Origin: Chlorobiota bacterium
GTDB lineage: Bacteria > Bacteroidota > Bacteroidia > Bacteroidales > JAADJA01
Reading direction: 5' to 3'
NCBI GenBank assembly: GCA_013151015.1
Contig: JAADJA010000171.1
Span: forward strand, 1-64,000
DNA length: 64,000 nucleotides
Below, in pieces: positions 53,670 to 64,000 of the stretch. Made by a program: the position numbers and the translations under genes. The notes under the pieces are model-generated. The model did no database searches. It was not told the origin of the DNA and saw only the letters and a program-made list of their open reading frames with translations. Every line of letters begins with the position of its first letter. Positions within the stretch are counted from its first letter, which is position 1.

Positions 53670-56237
53670 ATGGAAGCGAAATTTTCACAACGCGTCAAGG
53701 ATGTGCTCTCTTACAGTAGGGAAGAAGCCATTCGGCTTGGAAACGATTATATAGGACTTGAACACCTCATCCTTGGAATAATACGTGAAGGCGAAGGAAT
53801 GGCTATTCAAATACTTTCGTATTTTAATCTTGATTTAGGCAATCTGAGAAAAGAAATAGAAGTGGCCATTGCAGAACCCGAAAAGAAAAAAGTAAAATCA
53901 TTGGACAATATCCCCTTGATAAAACAAGCGGAAAGAGCCCTTAAGATCACCTATCTCGAAGCAAAACTATTCAATAGCGACCTAATTGGAACCGAACATT
54001 TGCTACTTGCCATCCTTAAAGACAATGACAATATTGTCACAAAAAATTTCGGAAGACATGGCATTGATTATGAAGCCGTGAAGGATGAACTGAAAGCCAT
54101 TATCTCAAATAGCGATACAAGCGGGATTGGTTTTGACCCGAAAGACGAATTGCCCGGCGGAACTGCTTCCGATGAAGAACCCGAAGGGGGAAAAGGAAAA
54201 GGCTTTGGTGGTAATATCAAGAAGATTGCGGATTCAAAATCAAAAACCCCGGTACTGGATAATTTCGGGCGGGACATGACGAAAGCCGCCGAAGAAGGCC
54301 GCCTCGACCCCATCGTTGGACGCGACAGGGAACTGGAACGGATTGCCCAGGTTTTAAGCCGAAGGAAAAAGAACAATCCTATTTTAATAGGTGAGCCCGG
54401 TGTTGGCAAATCGGCAATTGCAGAAGGTCTGGCACTGCGAATAGTTGACCGGAAAGTTTCACGGGCATTGTTCAATAAACGTATTGTGACGCTTGACCTC
54501 GCTTCCCTTGTTGCCGGGACAAAATACCGCGGACAGTTTGAAGAGCGGATGAAGGCAGTTTTAAATGAACTGGAGAAAAACCCGCAGATCATTCTTTTTA
54601 TTGATGAAATCCACACAATAGTCGGGGCCGGGAATGCCTCGGGTTCACTGGATGCTTCCAATATGTTCAAACCGGCACTTGCCCGTGGCGATCTGCAATG
54701 TATAGGTGCAACCACACTGGACGAATACCGCCAGTACATTGAAAAGGATGGAGCTCTTGAAAGGCGTTTCCAAAAGGTTTTGGTCGATCCAACAACCCCG
54801 GAGGAGACCGTTGAGATTTTGAACAACATCAAAGAGAAATATGAAGACCACCACATGGTAACTTATTCCGATGAGGCGATCAAAGCCTGTGTTGGCCTTA
54901 CAACCCGCTATATAACCGACAGGTATTTACCGGACAAGGCAATTGACGCATTGGACGAAGCAGGTTCGCGCGTACATATCACCAATATCCATGTTCCCGT
55001 GGAAATAATCGATATCGAAAACAGGATTGAAGAAACACGGAAAAACAAAACCGGCGCAATCAATAATCAAAAATTTGAAGAAGCGGCCAAGTTCCGGGAT
55101 ATTGAAAGAAAATTACAGGAAGACCTCGATAGGGAGAAAAAACGCTGGGAAGAAGAATCAAAGATAAACAGGGAAAGCGTTTCGGAAGAAAATGTTGCCG
55201 AAGTCATTGCCATGATGACGGGCGTTCCGGTTCAACGGATTGCACAAAACGAGAGCGACCGCCTTGTGAGCATGGAAGATGACATGGCCGAATCTGTTAT
55301 AGGACAGGCCGATGCAATTAAAAAAGTAGTAAAGGCTATCCGTCGAAACCGGGCAGGGTTGAAAGACCCGAACAAACCCATTGGCACCTTTATTTTCCTT
55401 GGGCCAACGGGTGTGGGGAAAACCCATCTTGCAAAAGTTTTATCAAAATATCTTTTTGACACCGAGGAAAACCTTATCCGTGTTGACATGAGCGAATACA
55501 TGGAGAAGTTTGCTGTTTCAAGATTGGTCGGGGCGCCTCCGGGATATGTGGGGTATGAAGAAGGCGGGCAATTGACCGAAAAAGTAAGAAGGAAGCCCTA
55601 CTCCATCGTTCTCCTGGACGAAATTGAAAAAGCACATCCCGATGTGTTCCATTTGATGTTGCAGGTTTTGGATGATGGACAACTGACCGATAGTTTAGGG
55701 AGGAAAGTTGATTTTAAGAATACGATCATTATAATGACATCCAACATCGGTTCGAGGCAATTGAAAGATTTTGGACAAGGCGTTGGTTTTAATACATTGG
55801 CAAAAGCTGCCGGAAAGTCTTCACATACAAGGGGCGTTATCGAAAATGCACTGAAAAAGGCCTTTGCACCCGAGTTCCTGAACCGGATCGACGATGTGGT
55901 AATTTTTGATTCCCTCGAAAGGGAAGCAATCCATAAGATTATCGATATTGAATTGAAGCACCTTTTTAAACGTGTTATCGAGTTGGGTTATAAAATCGAA
56001 GTTACGGAAGATGCCAAGGACTTTATCGTTGAAAAAGGCTGGGACGAACAATATGGCGCCCGTCCTTTAAAGAGGGCGATCCAGAAATATATCGAAGATA
56101 ACCTGGCTGAAGAAATCATCCGTTCAAACCTGAGCGATGGCTCTGAAATAATTGTTGACTATGAAGAAGGCGGGGAAGAATTAAAGATTACCATTGTCCC
56201 TGCGACGAAATTGTTGGAGAATAAGGACAGTAAGTAA
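53670..56237 (+). CDS. clpC: ClpC-type AAA+ unfoldase
   Basis: An 855-aa Hsp100 chaperone that feeds ClpP. The N domain has two Clp_N repeats (about 1-140), followed by a Gly/Glu linker. AAA1 has Walker A GEPGVGKS (241-248) and Walker B ILFIDEI. A UVR-like segment in the middle domain (about residues 465-490, NNQKFEEAAKFRDIERKL) marks ClpC rather than ClpB. AAA2 has Walker A GPTGVGKT (about 580), pore loop GYVGYEEGG, and VGF in GQGVGFN as the ClpP-docking tripeptide. No mcsB or ctsR lies nearby, so arginine-phosphate control is not evident. Confidence 0.95.
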   Translation: MEAKFSQRVKDVLSYSREEAIRLGNDYIGLEHLILGIIREGEGMAIQILSYFNLDLGNLRKEIEVAIAEPEKKKVKSLDNIPLIKQAERALKITYLEAKLFNSDLIGTEHLLLAILKDNDNIVTKNFGRHGIDYEAVKDELKAIISNSDTSGIGFDPKDELPGGTASDEEPEGGKGKGFGGNIKKIADSKSKTPVLDNFGRDMTKAAEEGRLDPIVGRDRELERIAQVLSRRKKNNPILIGEPGVGKSAIAEGLALRIVDRKVSRALFNKRIVTLDLASLVAGTKYRGQFEERMKAVLNELEKNPQIILFIDEIHTIVGAGNASGSLDASNMFKPALARGDLQCIGATTLDEYRQYIEKDGALERRFQKVLVDPTTPEETVEILNNIKEKYEDHHMVTYSDEAIKACVGLTTRYITDRYLPDKAIDALDEAGSRVHITNIHVPVEIIDIENRIEETRKNKTGAINNQKFEEAAKFRDIERKLQEDLDREKKRWEEESKINRESVSEENVAEVIAMMTGVPVQRIAQNESDRLVSMEDDMAESVIGQADAIKKVVKAIRRNRAGLKDPNKPIGTFIFLGPTGVGKTHLAKVLSKYLFDTEENLIRVDMSEYMEKFAVSRLVGAPPGYVGYEEGGQLTEKVRRKPYSIVLLDEIEKAHPDVFHLMLQVLDDGQLTDSLGRKVDFKNTIIIMTSNIGSRQLKDFGQGVGFNTLAKAAGKSSHTRGVIENALKKAFAPEFLNRIDDVVIFDSLEREAIHKIIDIELKHLFKRVIELGYKIEVTEDAKDFIVEKGWDEQYGARPLKRAIQKYIEDNLAEEIIRSNLSDGSEIIVDYEEGGEELKITIVPATKLLENKDSK

Positions 56238-56268
56238 CTCCCAACATATTTAACTTGATATTGATAAT

Positions 56269-56310
56269 GCCCTCCTGTTGATAATTTTACCGACAGGAGG
56301 GCGTTTTGTT
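56269..56310 (+). terminator. Terminator of clpC
   Basis: GCCCTCCTGT pairs with ACAGGAGGGC, followed by a broken T run (GTTTTGTTTTTG). Confidence 0.88.
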
Positions 56311-56424
56311 TTTGTTCAACACAAGAATTGCAGCTTTCCAATTACAAGTAAGCTCTCTTCTATACAGAATTATTTTTGTTAAAATATTTTATAATTTAGC
56401 CGCAATTTTAAAACGAAAAAGAAT

Positions 56425-58209
56425 ATGGACAAATCGAAGATTGTAAAAGGAGGTGAATTCCTCATTAAAGAAACGAAAGCCGAAGATATTTTCATTCCTG
56501 AGGAGCTGGACGAAGAACAAATGATGATAGCCCAGACCTGTGTGGATTTCCTGGAAACTGAAGTGTATCCGATCCTTGACAGGATTGATAGTCAGGAAAA
56601 AGGATTGATGAGGAGTTTGATACAGAAATCAGGTGAACTTGGATTACTTGGGATTTCGGTGCCGGAGGAATATGAAGGCTTTGAACAAAGTTTTGTAACG
56701 TCCATGTTGGCAAGTGCTGCCATGGGGGCCGGCTATTCTTTTTCGGTTGCCTATTCGGCACACACGGGAATTGGTACATTGCCCATTGTTTATTATGGAA
56801 ACGATGAACAAAAAGCAAAATATCTGCCACAGCTTGCAACCGGTGAATGGGTAGCTGCTTATTGCCTGACCGAGCCCAATGCCGGATCGGATGCAAATTC
56901 AGGTTCCACAAAAGCTGTTCTGTCAGAAGATGGGAAACACTATATTTTGAACGGACAGAAAATGTGGATTACCAATGGCGGTTTTGCCGATGTTTTTACC
57001 GTATTTGCCAAAATTGACAACGACCGTGTCCTGAGTGCCTTTATCGTTGAAAGCAAATCGGAAGGAGTTGTCATAAACCCGGAGGAAAAAAAGATGGGGA
57101 TCAAAGGTTCTTCCACCGTTCAGCTTTTCTTCAACGATGTAAAAGTCCCGGTCGAAAACCTTTTGGGCCGCCGAGGCCAAGGGTTCAGGATTGCACTGAA
57201 CATCCTCCACATGGGCCGGATCAAACTTGGCGGAACTGTTCTGGGTGCTGCGCAAAGGGCAATTACACAATCTGTGAACTATGCAAACGAAAGAAAGCAA
57301 TTTGGCCAGACAATCGGGAATTTTGGAGCCATAAAATACAAACTTGCCGAACAGGTCATCAGGACATGGGTGACCGAGTCAGCGGTTTTCAGGATCAGCA
57401 AGAACATTGATGAAATGATCGAAATGCTGTTGGAGGAAGGAAAAGGGAAACAGGCGGCTACCATTGATGGTATCGCAGAGTATTCCATCGAAGCAGCTGC
57501 CATGAAAGTATTTGGGTCCGAAGCACTCAACTATGTGGTTGACGAAGCTGTTCAGATATTTGGCGGTATGGGTTTTTCGGCAGAAACCGATGTGGACAGG
57601 GCTTACCGCGATTCACGGATAAACCGGATTTTTGAAGGGACCAACGAAATCAACCGTTTACTTGTTTCCGATACAACCATTAAAAAGGCCTTGAAAACAG
57701 GTTTTGATATGGTCCGTTATGCCAATTCAATCATTAAAAACCTGGACAATGAAGCTGATTCGCCCATTCCCGAAAATGACTATTTTGCCGAGAAGAAATA
57801 CTATGTTTCCAATTTCAAAAAGGTGGCCATTTTGTTAATGGGGACTTTGTCGGATAAAATGGACAGGAAATTTATTTCGGAACAGGAAATCCTTTCGGAT
57901 ATCTCAGATGTGATTATGATGGCCTATGGATCGGAATCAGCAGAATTACGTGTGGAAAAACTCCACGGGATGAAAGGTGAAGAGGCTGTGAAACTGTACA
58001 AAGATATGTTGGATGTTTATATTTACGATTCCGCATGTAATATCAACAAAGCGGCCAAAGATGCCATCAATTCCTTTGTGGAAGGTGAAGAGCAAAAAAT
58101 CATGCTCGACCGTATCGATCATTTCACAAACGTAAAACCAATGAACACAAAAAGGGCAAGGCGCAATATCGCCGAAAAGCTTCTGGACGAAAACAAGTAT
58201 TGCTTTTAA
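56425..58209 (+). CDS. Acyl-CoA dehydrogenase, very-long-chain-like
   Basis: A 594-aa FAD enzyme for the first step of beta-oxidation. The FAD and substrate motifs AAYCLTEPNAGSDAN and KMWITNGGFADVF are present, as are NERKQFGQTIGNF and the C-terminal YRDSRINRIFEGTNEINR, whose Glu is the VLCAD-type catalytic base candidate. A C-terminal extension of about 180 residues beyond the usual 380 fits the VLCAD/ACAD9 branch. Electrons would go to ETF, which is not in this window. Single gene with its own terminator. Confidence 0.92.
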   Translation: MDKSKIVKGGEFLIKETKAEDIFIPEELDEEQMMIAQTCVDFLETEVYPILDRIDSQEKGLMRSLIQKSGELGLLGISVPEEYEGFEQSFVTSMLASAAMGAGYSFSVAYSAHTGIGTLPIVYYGNDEQKAKYLPQLATGEWVAAYCLTEPNAGSDANSGSTKAVLSEDGKHYILNGQKMWITNGGFADVFTVFAKIDNDRVLSAFIVESKSEGVVINPEEKKMGIKGSSTVQLFFNDVKVPVENLLGRRGQGFRIALNILHMGRIKLGGTVLGAAQRAITQSVNYANERKQFGQTIGNFGAIKYKLAEQVIRTWVTESAVFRISKNIDEMIEMLLEEGKGKQAATIDGIAEYSIEAAAMKVFGSEALNYVVDEAVQIFGGMGFSAETDVDRAYRDSRINRIFEGTNEINRLLVSDTTIKKALKTGFDMVRYANSIIKNLDNEADSPIPENDYFAEKKYYVSNFKKVAILLMGTLSDKMDRKFISEQEILSDISDVIMMAYGSESAELRVEKLHGMKGEEAVKLYKDMLDVYIYDSACNINKAAKDAINSFVEGEEQKIMLDRIDHFTNVKPMNTKRARRNIAEKLLDENKYCF

Positions 58210-58236
58210 TTGAACTTCATTCAAATCACAAGGGCG

Positions 58237-58274
58237 AAAAAAAAGAGGTTTTCATACGAAAGTCTCTTTTTTTT
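58237..58274 (+). terminator. Terminator of the acyl-CoA dehydrogenase gene
   Basis: AAAAAAAAGAG pairs with CTCTTTTTTTT around a 16-base loop. A/T-rich but clear. Confidence 0.65.
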
Positions 58275-58477
58275 GTGCAAGGAAAAGACAGTAAGCAAAG
58301 GATAAAAATAAATAAATCCCAAAGTCGGCATTTATCCCAAACCATTGTACTCGTAAGGTTCAATCTTTTCAAGATTATCAGATAGTATTGCCCATCAATT
58401 GTTCAATTCCTGCATTATGAGAAATTCAATCTTGTTTTTGTCATTGCTCATTTATTCCAACCAAATGATTCCCATTA

Positions 58478-60109
<1,632 letters not shown>

Positions 60110-60113
60110 TCAA

Positions 60114-60131
60114 GTTGGTGACAACACCAAC
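60114..60131. repeat. Perfect copy of the GTTGGTG hairpin repeat
   Basis: GTTGGTG and CACCAAC pair perfectly around ACAA. It lies in the leader of the ABC-F gene. Related copies are near 15656, 26509 and 26611. Confidence 0.65.
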
Positions 60132-60295
60132 CTGGCGCAACTAATAACCCCCAATTGGATAGTGTTTTTTATTGGGCGGCAAAAGTAGCATTATTTCAAT
60201 ACAAATTTACAAAGAGGTGCGAATTTGGAAATTGCTGGCTTGGTTCACTTTAATTTGGATTTGTTTCATTATCTTTGCATTTAAACAAAACAATA

Positions 60296-60868
60296 ATGGA
60301 AGACAATACGGTTAATGAACCTTTAGGGCAATACGGCAGACCTGTTGGTTTTGATCAGGTGTGGCAAATGTTTCAGGAAACGGACAAGAAATTCAAAGAA
60401 ACCGACAAGCAATTCAAAGAAACGGACAAGAAAATTAAAGAACTGTCAGCCCTTTTTACATCACAATGGGGGAAATTAGTTGAATCCCTGGTTGAAGGGG
60501 ATCTTGTTAACATATTGAACCATCGGGGAATTCAAGTTGAAAAAACCATTCAACGTGTAAAAGGAAACCATAAGGGGCAAAATTTCGAATTCGACATCAT
60601 AGCCATTAACGGGAAAGAAATAGTAATTGTTGAAGTTAAAACAACATTACGGGTACAGGATGTGAACCATTTTCATGAAAAATTGTGGAAAGCAAAACAA
60701 TTCATGCCCGAATACAATGACAAACATATCTACGGTGCAATGGCTTTCATTATTGCCGAAGGGGCAAGTGAACGGATGGCAGAAAACCAGGGCTTTTTTG
60801 TTATCAGGGCAACGGGCAATAGTTCATCGATCGTCAATAAAAACAGTTTTAAACCAAAAGCTTTCTAA
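60296..60868 (+). CDS. DUF3782-like PD-(D/E)XK nuclease-fold protein with coiled coil
   Basis: A 190-aa protein. An N-terminal helical stretch of three exact heptads (FQETDKK, FKETDKQ, FKETDKK) forms a coiled coil. The C-terminal domain has the nuclease core pattern EFDIIAINGKEIVIVEVKTT, i.e. D-x(n)-E-x-K. DUF3782 proteins are widespread and heavily expanded in Bacteroidota and cyanobacteria, with no known function. The start is the ATG at 60296; a start at 60275 would add seven residues. TATCTTTG near 60270 is the likely -7 element. Confidence 0.7.
   Translation: MEDNTVNEPLGQYGRPVGFDQVWQMFQETDKKFKETDKQFKETDKKIKELSALFTSQWGKLVESLVEGDLVNILNHRGIQVEKTIQRVKGNHKGQNFEFDIIAINGKEIVIVEVKTTLRVQDVNHFHEKLWKAKQFMPEYNDKHIYGAMAFIIAEGASERMAENQGFFVIRATGNSSSIVNKNSFKPKAF
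60371..60433 (+). repeat. Three 21-bp tandem repeats encoding heptads
   Basis: Units begin at 60371, 60392 and 60413 and differ at only a few positions. Each encodes one coiled-coil turn, so copy number can change in frame. Confidence 0.8.
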
Positions 60869-60886
60869 ACCATGATGCCATAAAAC

Positions 60887-60921
60887 AAAAAAACCGTAAT
60901 CATAATGATTACGGTTTTTTT
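60887..60921. terminator. Bidirectional terminator
   Basis: AAAAAAACCGTAATCA pairs with TGATTACGGTTTTTTT. It serves the DUF3782-like gene and the convergent acyl-CoA dehydrogenase gene. Confidence 0.9.
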
Positions 60922-60945
60922 GTTCTTCATGATAAAAATCAAAAC

Positions 60946-62091
60946 TTATTCTTTCAAAATACCTTTTGAGATTACCAATCTTTGGATTTGGTTGGTCCCT
61001 TCATAAATCTGGCAAAGTTTTGCATCGCGCATCCTTTTTTCCACGCCAAATTCCCATGTGTAACCATCGCCGCCCATGGCCTGAACCGCATCGGTGGTAA
61101 CTTCCATCCCAATATCGGAAGCATAAAGTTTCGACATGGCCGAAAGCTTGTTCAATTTCTTTTTGTCATGGTCGTAAGCCCAGGCAGCGTACCAGGTAAT
61201 CATACGGGCTGTTTCCACTTTTGTGGCCATATCGGCAAGCATAAACCCAATTGCCTGGTTGGAAGCGATCGGCCTTCCAAACTGCTTCCTGTTCTTTGTC
61301 CAGTTCTTTGCTGTTTCGTAAGCTGCCCGCGCATTTCCAATGCTTAATGCAGCAACACCGGTACGTGTTCGATCGAAGGTCTTCATGGCAAAAATAAACC
61401 CATATCCCTCCTCACCTATCCTATTGGCAACAGGCACTTCCACATCGGTAAATACAATCTCATTTTGAACAGATGCCTTTTGCCCCATCTTGTTCAAATG
61501 TGGTTTAAACTCAATTCCAGGGCTATCGGAAGAGACCAGAAAAGCTGTAAGGCTACGTGAACCTTTCTCGGGATCGGTAATGGCAAAAACCGTCATGAAC
61601 GTTGACACTTCCGCATTTGTGATAAAACGCTTTTCCCCATTTATAATATATTTGTCACCTTTCCTGATGGCCGTGGTTTTAATGCCCTGCACATCGGAAC
61701 CGGCATTGGGCTCGGTAAGGCAATAAGCGGCAACCCCTTTCACTTCGTTTATCAGGCCAAAGAATTTCTTCTTTTGTTCCTCGTTTGCACCAATGTAAAG
61801 TGGGGTCAGGGCCAACGTATTGGCATCAATACAGATTCCGATACCCACACAACCCGCGCCCAATTCTTCGGATGCAAGTGCCCCATCCAGGAGACTGTGT
61901 TCGTGTCCGCCATAAATCTTTGACATGGGCCCGTTCATTATACCCTCATCGTATGCAGCTTTTACCACATCCCAGGGAAATTCGGCCAGCTCATCATACT
62001 TCAAACTGTTTGGCAACATGTAACGGTCAGAAAAATCTTTGTATTTTTCAATTATCCCTAATTGTTCATTCGTTAAACTAAAATCAATCAT
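60946..62091 (-). CDS. Acyl-CoA dehydrogenase, short/medium-chain type
   Basis: A 381-aa FAD enzyme of ordinary length. AAYCLTEPNAGSDVQG, GEKRFITNAEV and RKQFGRPIASNQ are FAD/substrate segments. The catalytic Glu lies in KLCQIYEGTNQIQRL, the normal MCAD/butyryl-CoA dehydrogenase position. The sequence suggests butyryl-CoA dehydrogenase-like use, but chain length is not certain. It is on the same strand as and downstream of fabI (40-bp gap), so the two may be cotranscribed. Confidence 0.93.
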   Translation of the reverse strand: MIDFSLTNEQLGIIEKYKDFSDRYMLPNSLKYDELAEFPWDVVKAAYDEGIMNGPMSKIYGGHEHSLLDGALASEELGAGCVGIGICIDANTLALTPLYIGANEEQKKKFFGLINEVKGVAAYCLTEPNAGSDVQGIKTTAIRKGDKYIINGEKRFITNAEVSTFMTVFAITDPEKGSRSLTAFLVSSDSPGIEFKPHLNKMGQKASVQNEIVFTDVEVPVANRIGEEGYGFIFAMKTFDRTRTGVAALSIGNARAAYETAKNWTKNRKQFGRPIASNQAIGFMLADMATKVETARMITWYAAWAYDHDKKKLNKLSAMSKLYASDIGMEVTTDAVQAMGGDGYTWEFGVEKRMRDAKLCQIYEGTNQIQRLVISKGILKE

Positions 62092-62131
62092 AATCGAGTT
62101 TTATTTTTATAATTTATATTTGATTTATTTC

Positions 62132-62971
62132 CTATTCTATTTCAATTGGGTTGTCAAGGCTTTTGTTATACTGCTTCATGGCACGCATACTCATGCCCAT
62201 ACTGGAAAAACCACCATCATGGAAGATATTCTGCATAGTGATCTTCTTCGTTAAATCCGAAAACATCGCGATGGTGAAATTGGCACATTCTTCTGCCGAA
62301 GCGTTCCCGAGGGGCGACATACGATCGGTAAAATCCATTAGGCCATCCATCCCTTTTACTCCCTTTCCGGCCGTTGTCCTTGTTGGCGATTGCGAAATCG
62401 TGTTCACCCTGATTTTCTTTTCGCGCCCATAAATATAACCAAAACTCCTGGCAATGGATTCCAGCAAGGCTTTGGCATCCGCCATATCGTTGTATCCATA
62501 AAGCACACGTTGGGCAGCAATGTACGACAAAGCGACCACACTCCCCCATTCGTTAATGGCATCGTGCCTATAACTGATTTGCATAAGTTTGTGAAAGGAA
62601 ATTGCTGAAATATCCAGGGTCTTATGAAAGAAATCATAATTCAGTTCATTGTAAACTTTTTTCTTCCGCACGTTTATCGACATCCCAATGGAATGAAGGA
62701 TAAAGTCCAGTTTCCCGCCCATGATTTCCATGGATTTTTCAATCAGGTTTTCCAAATCAGCCTCACTCGTTGCATCGGCCGGGATTATCGTTGCATTGCA
62801 TTTTTTGGCAAGTTCATCTATTTCGCCAAAACGCATGGCAGTTGGCGTATTTGTCAATACAAACCTTGCCCCTTCTTCATAAGCTTTTTCGGCTACTTTC
62901 CAGGCAATTGAATGATGGTCCAAGGCTCCGAAAATAATCCCTTTTTTCCCTTTTAATAAGTTATAAGCCAT
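62132..62971 (-). CDS. fabI: Enoyl-[acyl-carrier-protein] reductase (NADH)
   Basis: A 279-aa short-chain dehydrogenase-fold enzyme doing the last step of fatty-acid elongation. Nucleotide site GKKGIIFGALDHHSIAW matches the FabI GxxxxxSIAxG pattern. The catalytic pair is Tyr160 and Lys167 in YGYNDMADAKALLES, with the helper Tyr150 ten residues before. It is probably the triclosan-sensitive type. It stands upstream of an acyl-CoA dehydrogenase gene. Confidence 0.95.
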   Translation of the reverse strand: MAYNLLKGKKGIIFGALDHHSIAWKVAEKAYEEGARFVLTNTPTAMRFGEIDELAKKCNATIIPADATSEADLENLIEKSMEIMGGKLDFILHSIGMSINVRKKKVYNELNYDFFHKTLDISAISFHKLMQISYRHDAINEWGSVVALSYIAAQRVLYGYNDMADAKALLESIARSFGYIYGREKKIRVNTISQSPTRTTAGKGVKGMDGLMDFTDRMSPLGNASAEECANFTIAMFSDLTKKITMQNIFHDGGFSSMGMSMRAMKQYNKSLDNPIEIE

Positions 62972-63167
62972 ATAGTTTTGTTTTTATTTTCAAATTAATC
63001 CAGTATTTGAAGAAAATTCCAAAAATCAAAAAACCAAATACAAATAAATCCCAAATCGTAAAATCCCAAACTTTCAAGCTTTTGTCCCAAAATTTCGAAA
63101 TTGTTTAATCATACCTTGATTATTATTTGCTTTTTGAACATTGTTTTCTGTAATTTTCTATCCAATT

Positions 63168-64000
63168 CTAATTATTCAACAATTGCCGGGCTGCCTCAAC
63201 AGAAGATGAGGTCACATCCTGACCACTTATCATTTTGGCAATTTCAAAAATGCGTTCATCGGGCGACATCTTTTTTATGTGCGATGTAGTGGTTTCCCCG
63301 TCTGTTTCTTTATAAACAAGATAATGTGCATTTCCTTTGCCCGCTATCTGTGGCAAATGGGTAATTGCTATTACCTGCATTACAACTCCGAGTTCCGAAA
63401 GAATTGTACCCGTTTTGTCGGCAATGTTGCCCGATATCCCACTGTCTATTTCATCAAACAATATAGTGGGCAATAAGTTTTTTTGCGAAATTAAGGATTT
63501 TATTGCTAACATCAATCTTGATATTTCCCCTCCCGAGGCCACCTTCGACAATTCGCTCAACTCCCCTCCCCTATTTGCGTTGAACAAGAACCTGATCTCA
63601 TCCATACCGGTTTTGTCAGGCTCATCAATTGTTTTATGTGCGATGGCAAAGCGGGCATCCGACAACCCAAGGAAAGAAATAACGCGAATCACCTCCTTTT
63701 CAATTTCTTTGAAAACCGCTTTTCTTTTTGTCGAAATCCCTGCCGCAAGACGATGAATACCCTCATTTGATTTTACGAGCTGTTTATTGGTTTTTTCAAT
63801 TTCAGAATCAATGGAAACAATATATTTCATCTTTTGCCCGAGTTCCTCCATTATTTCAAGGAGTCCTTCAGTCGTATTTACATTGTGCTTTTGCTGGAGT
63901 GAATAAATCTTGTCCAAACGGCTGCTTATTTGGTCGATATGGGCCGGGTCATAACCAGACTCTTCTTCCATTTGGGAAATATCCGTTGAAATATCCCGCA
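63168..64000 (-). CDS. recN: DNA repair protein RecN (3' part; 5' end beyond the window)
   Basis: The final 277 or so codons of a SMC-like ATPase acting in double-strand break repair. Coiled-coil sequence (FDP-type region EESGYDPAHIDQISSRLDKI) leads to the ABC signature KVASGGEISRLMLA, Walker B TILFDEIDSGISG and the H-loop VIAITHLPQIAG. The Walker A half lies beyond base 64000; the frame stays open to the edge. Gene lies upstream of fabI on the same strand with a 196-bp gap. Confidence 0.92.
   Translation of the reverse strand, partial: RDISTDISQMEEESGYDPAHIDQISSRLDKIYSLQQKHNVNTTEGLLEIMEELGQKMKYIVSIDSEIEKTNKQLVKSNEGIHRLAAGISTKRKAVFKEIEKEVIRVISFLGLSDARFAIAHKTIDEPDKTGMDEIRFLFNANRGGELSELSKVASGGEISRLMLAIKSLISQKNLLPTILFDEIDSGISGNIADKTGTILSELGVVMQVIAITHLPQIAGKGNAHYLVYKETDGETTTSHIKKMSPDERIFEIAKMISGQDVTSSSVEAARQLLNN

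Noticed and set aside
54068-54856. 262-codon open frame antisense to clpC
   Set aside because: Serine- and proline-rich mirror of the ClpC AAA1 domain, with no independent features.

Overview
The window comes from a member of the Bacteroidota, probably a free-living marine, sediment or digester lineage near the Bacteroidales/Marinilabiliales. The evidence is: C-terminal type IX secretion (T9SS) sorting domains on several secreted proteins, the phylum's TTTG / TAnnTTTG promoter elements, a three-gene succinate:quinone oxidoreductase with a single cytochrome b subunit, LytS/LytTR signalling, an alpha-2-macroglobulin lipoprotein, a ClpC and a C1B peptidase. No tRNA or rRNA gene and no CRISPR array was seen.

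Layout. 1-7.3 kb: Xaa-Pro aminopeptidase, sdhCAB, an ArfB-like ribosome-rescue hydrolase, a YwqK-type repeat protein and a hotdog thioesterase. 7.3-15 kb: a degenerate beta-lactamase-fold protein, then a cobalamin riboswitch leading into a probable vitamin B12 uptake locus (T9SS beta-propeller protein, HicBA toxin-antitoxin pair, T9SS cell-surface protein, BtuB-like TonB receptor, BtuG-like lipoprotein). 15-20.5 kb: OsmC protein, a POT/MFS transporter, a T9SS zinc carboxypeptidase, and on the minus strand RNase P RNA with an unusual four-hairpin insertion. 20.5-26.7 kb: an amidohydrolase, then a repeat- and pseudogene-rich stretch with two T9SS proteins, one of them frameshifted. 26.7-38.9 kb: alpha-2-macroglobulin, C1B peptidase, a two-component system, typA and a frameshifted outer-membrane protein gene. 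39-49.3 kb: small metabolic genes, a cold-shock gene, cvfB, gene remnants (SPFH/slipin C-terminus, internally deleted rtcB), a DEAD-box helicase overlapping a GH16 enzyme, and a frameshifted secreted glycoside hydrolase. 49.4-64 kb: housekeeping genes (TPR protein, gyrA, clpC, two acyl-CoA dehydrogenases, an ABC-F protein, fabI, partial recN).

The most coherent system is the B12 locus. One riboswitch precedes a chain of genes that would build a surface-capture and outer-membrane import machine. The first capture protein carries a T9SS anchor and the last is a lipoprotein, so two export routes appear to serve one nutrient, and a toxin-antitoxin pair sits inside the chain.

A second theme is decay. 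Three otherwise intact genes carry 1-2 nt indels in short homopolymer or dinucleotide runs (24660-25707, 37698-38964, 46864-49261), and two are clear remnants (43010-43198, 44172-44554). The indels may be assembly errors or real inactivation; the remnants cannot be explained by base-calling. All functional calls rest on reading motifs and family resemblance from memory; no database search was run.
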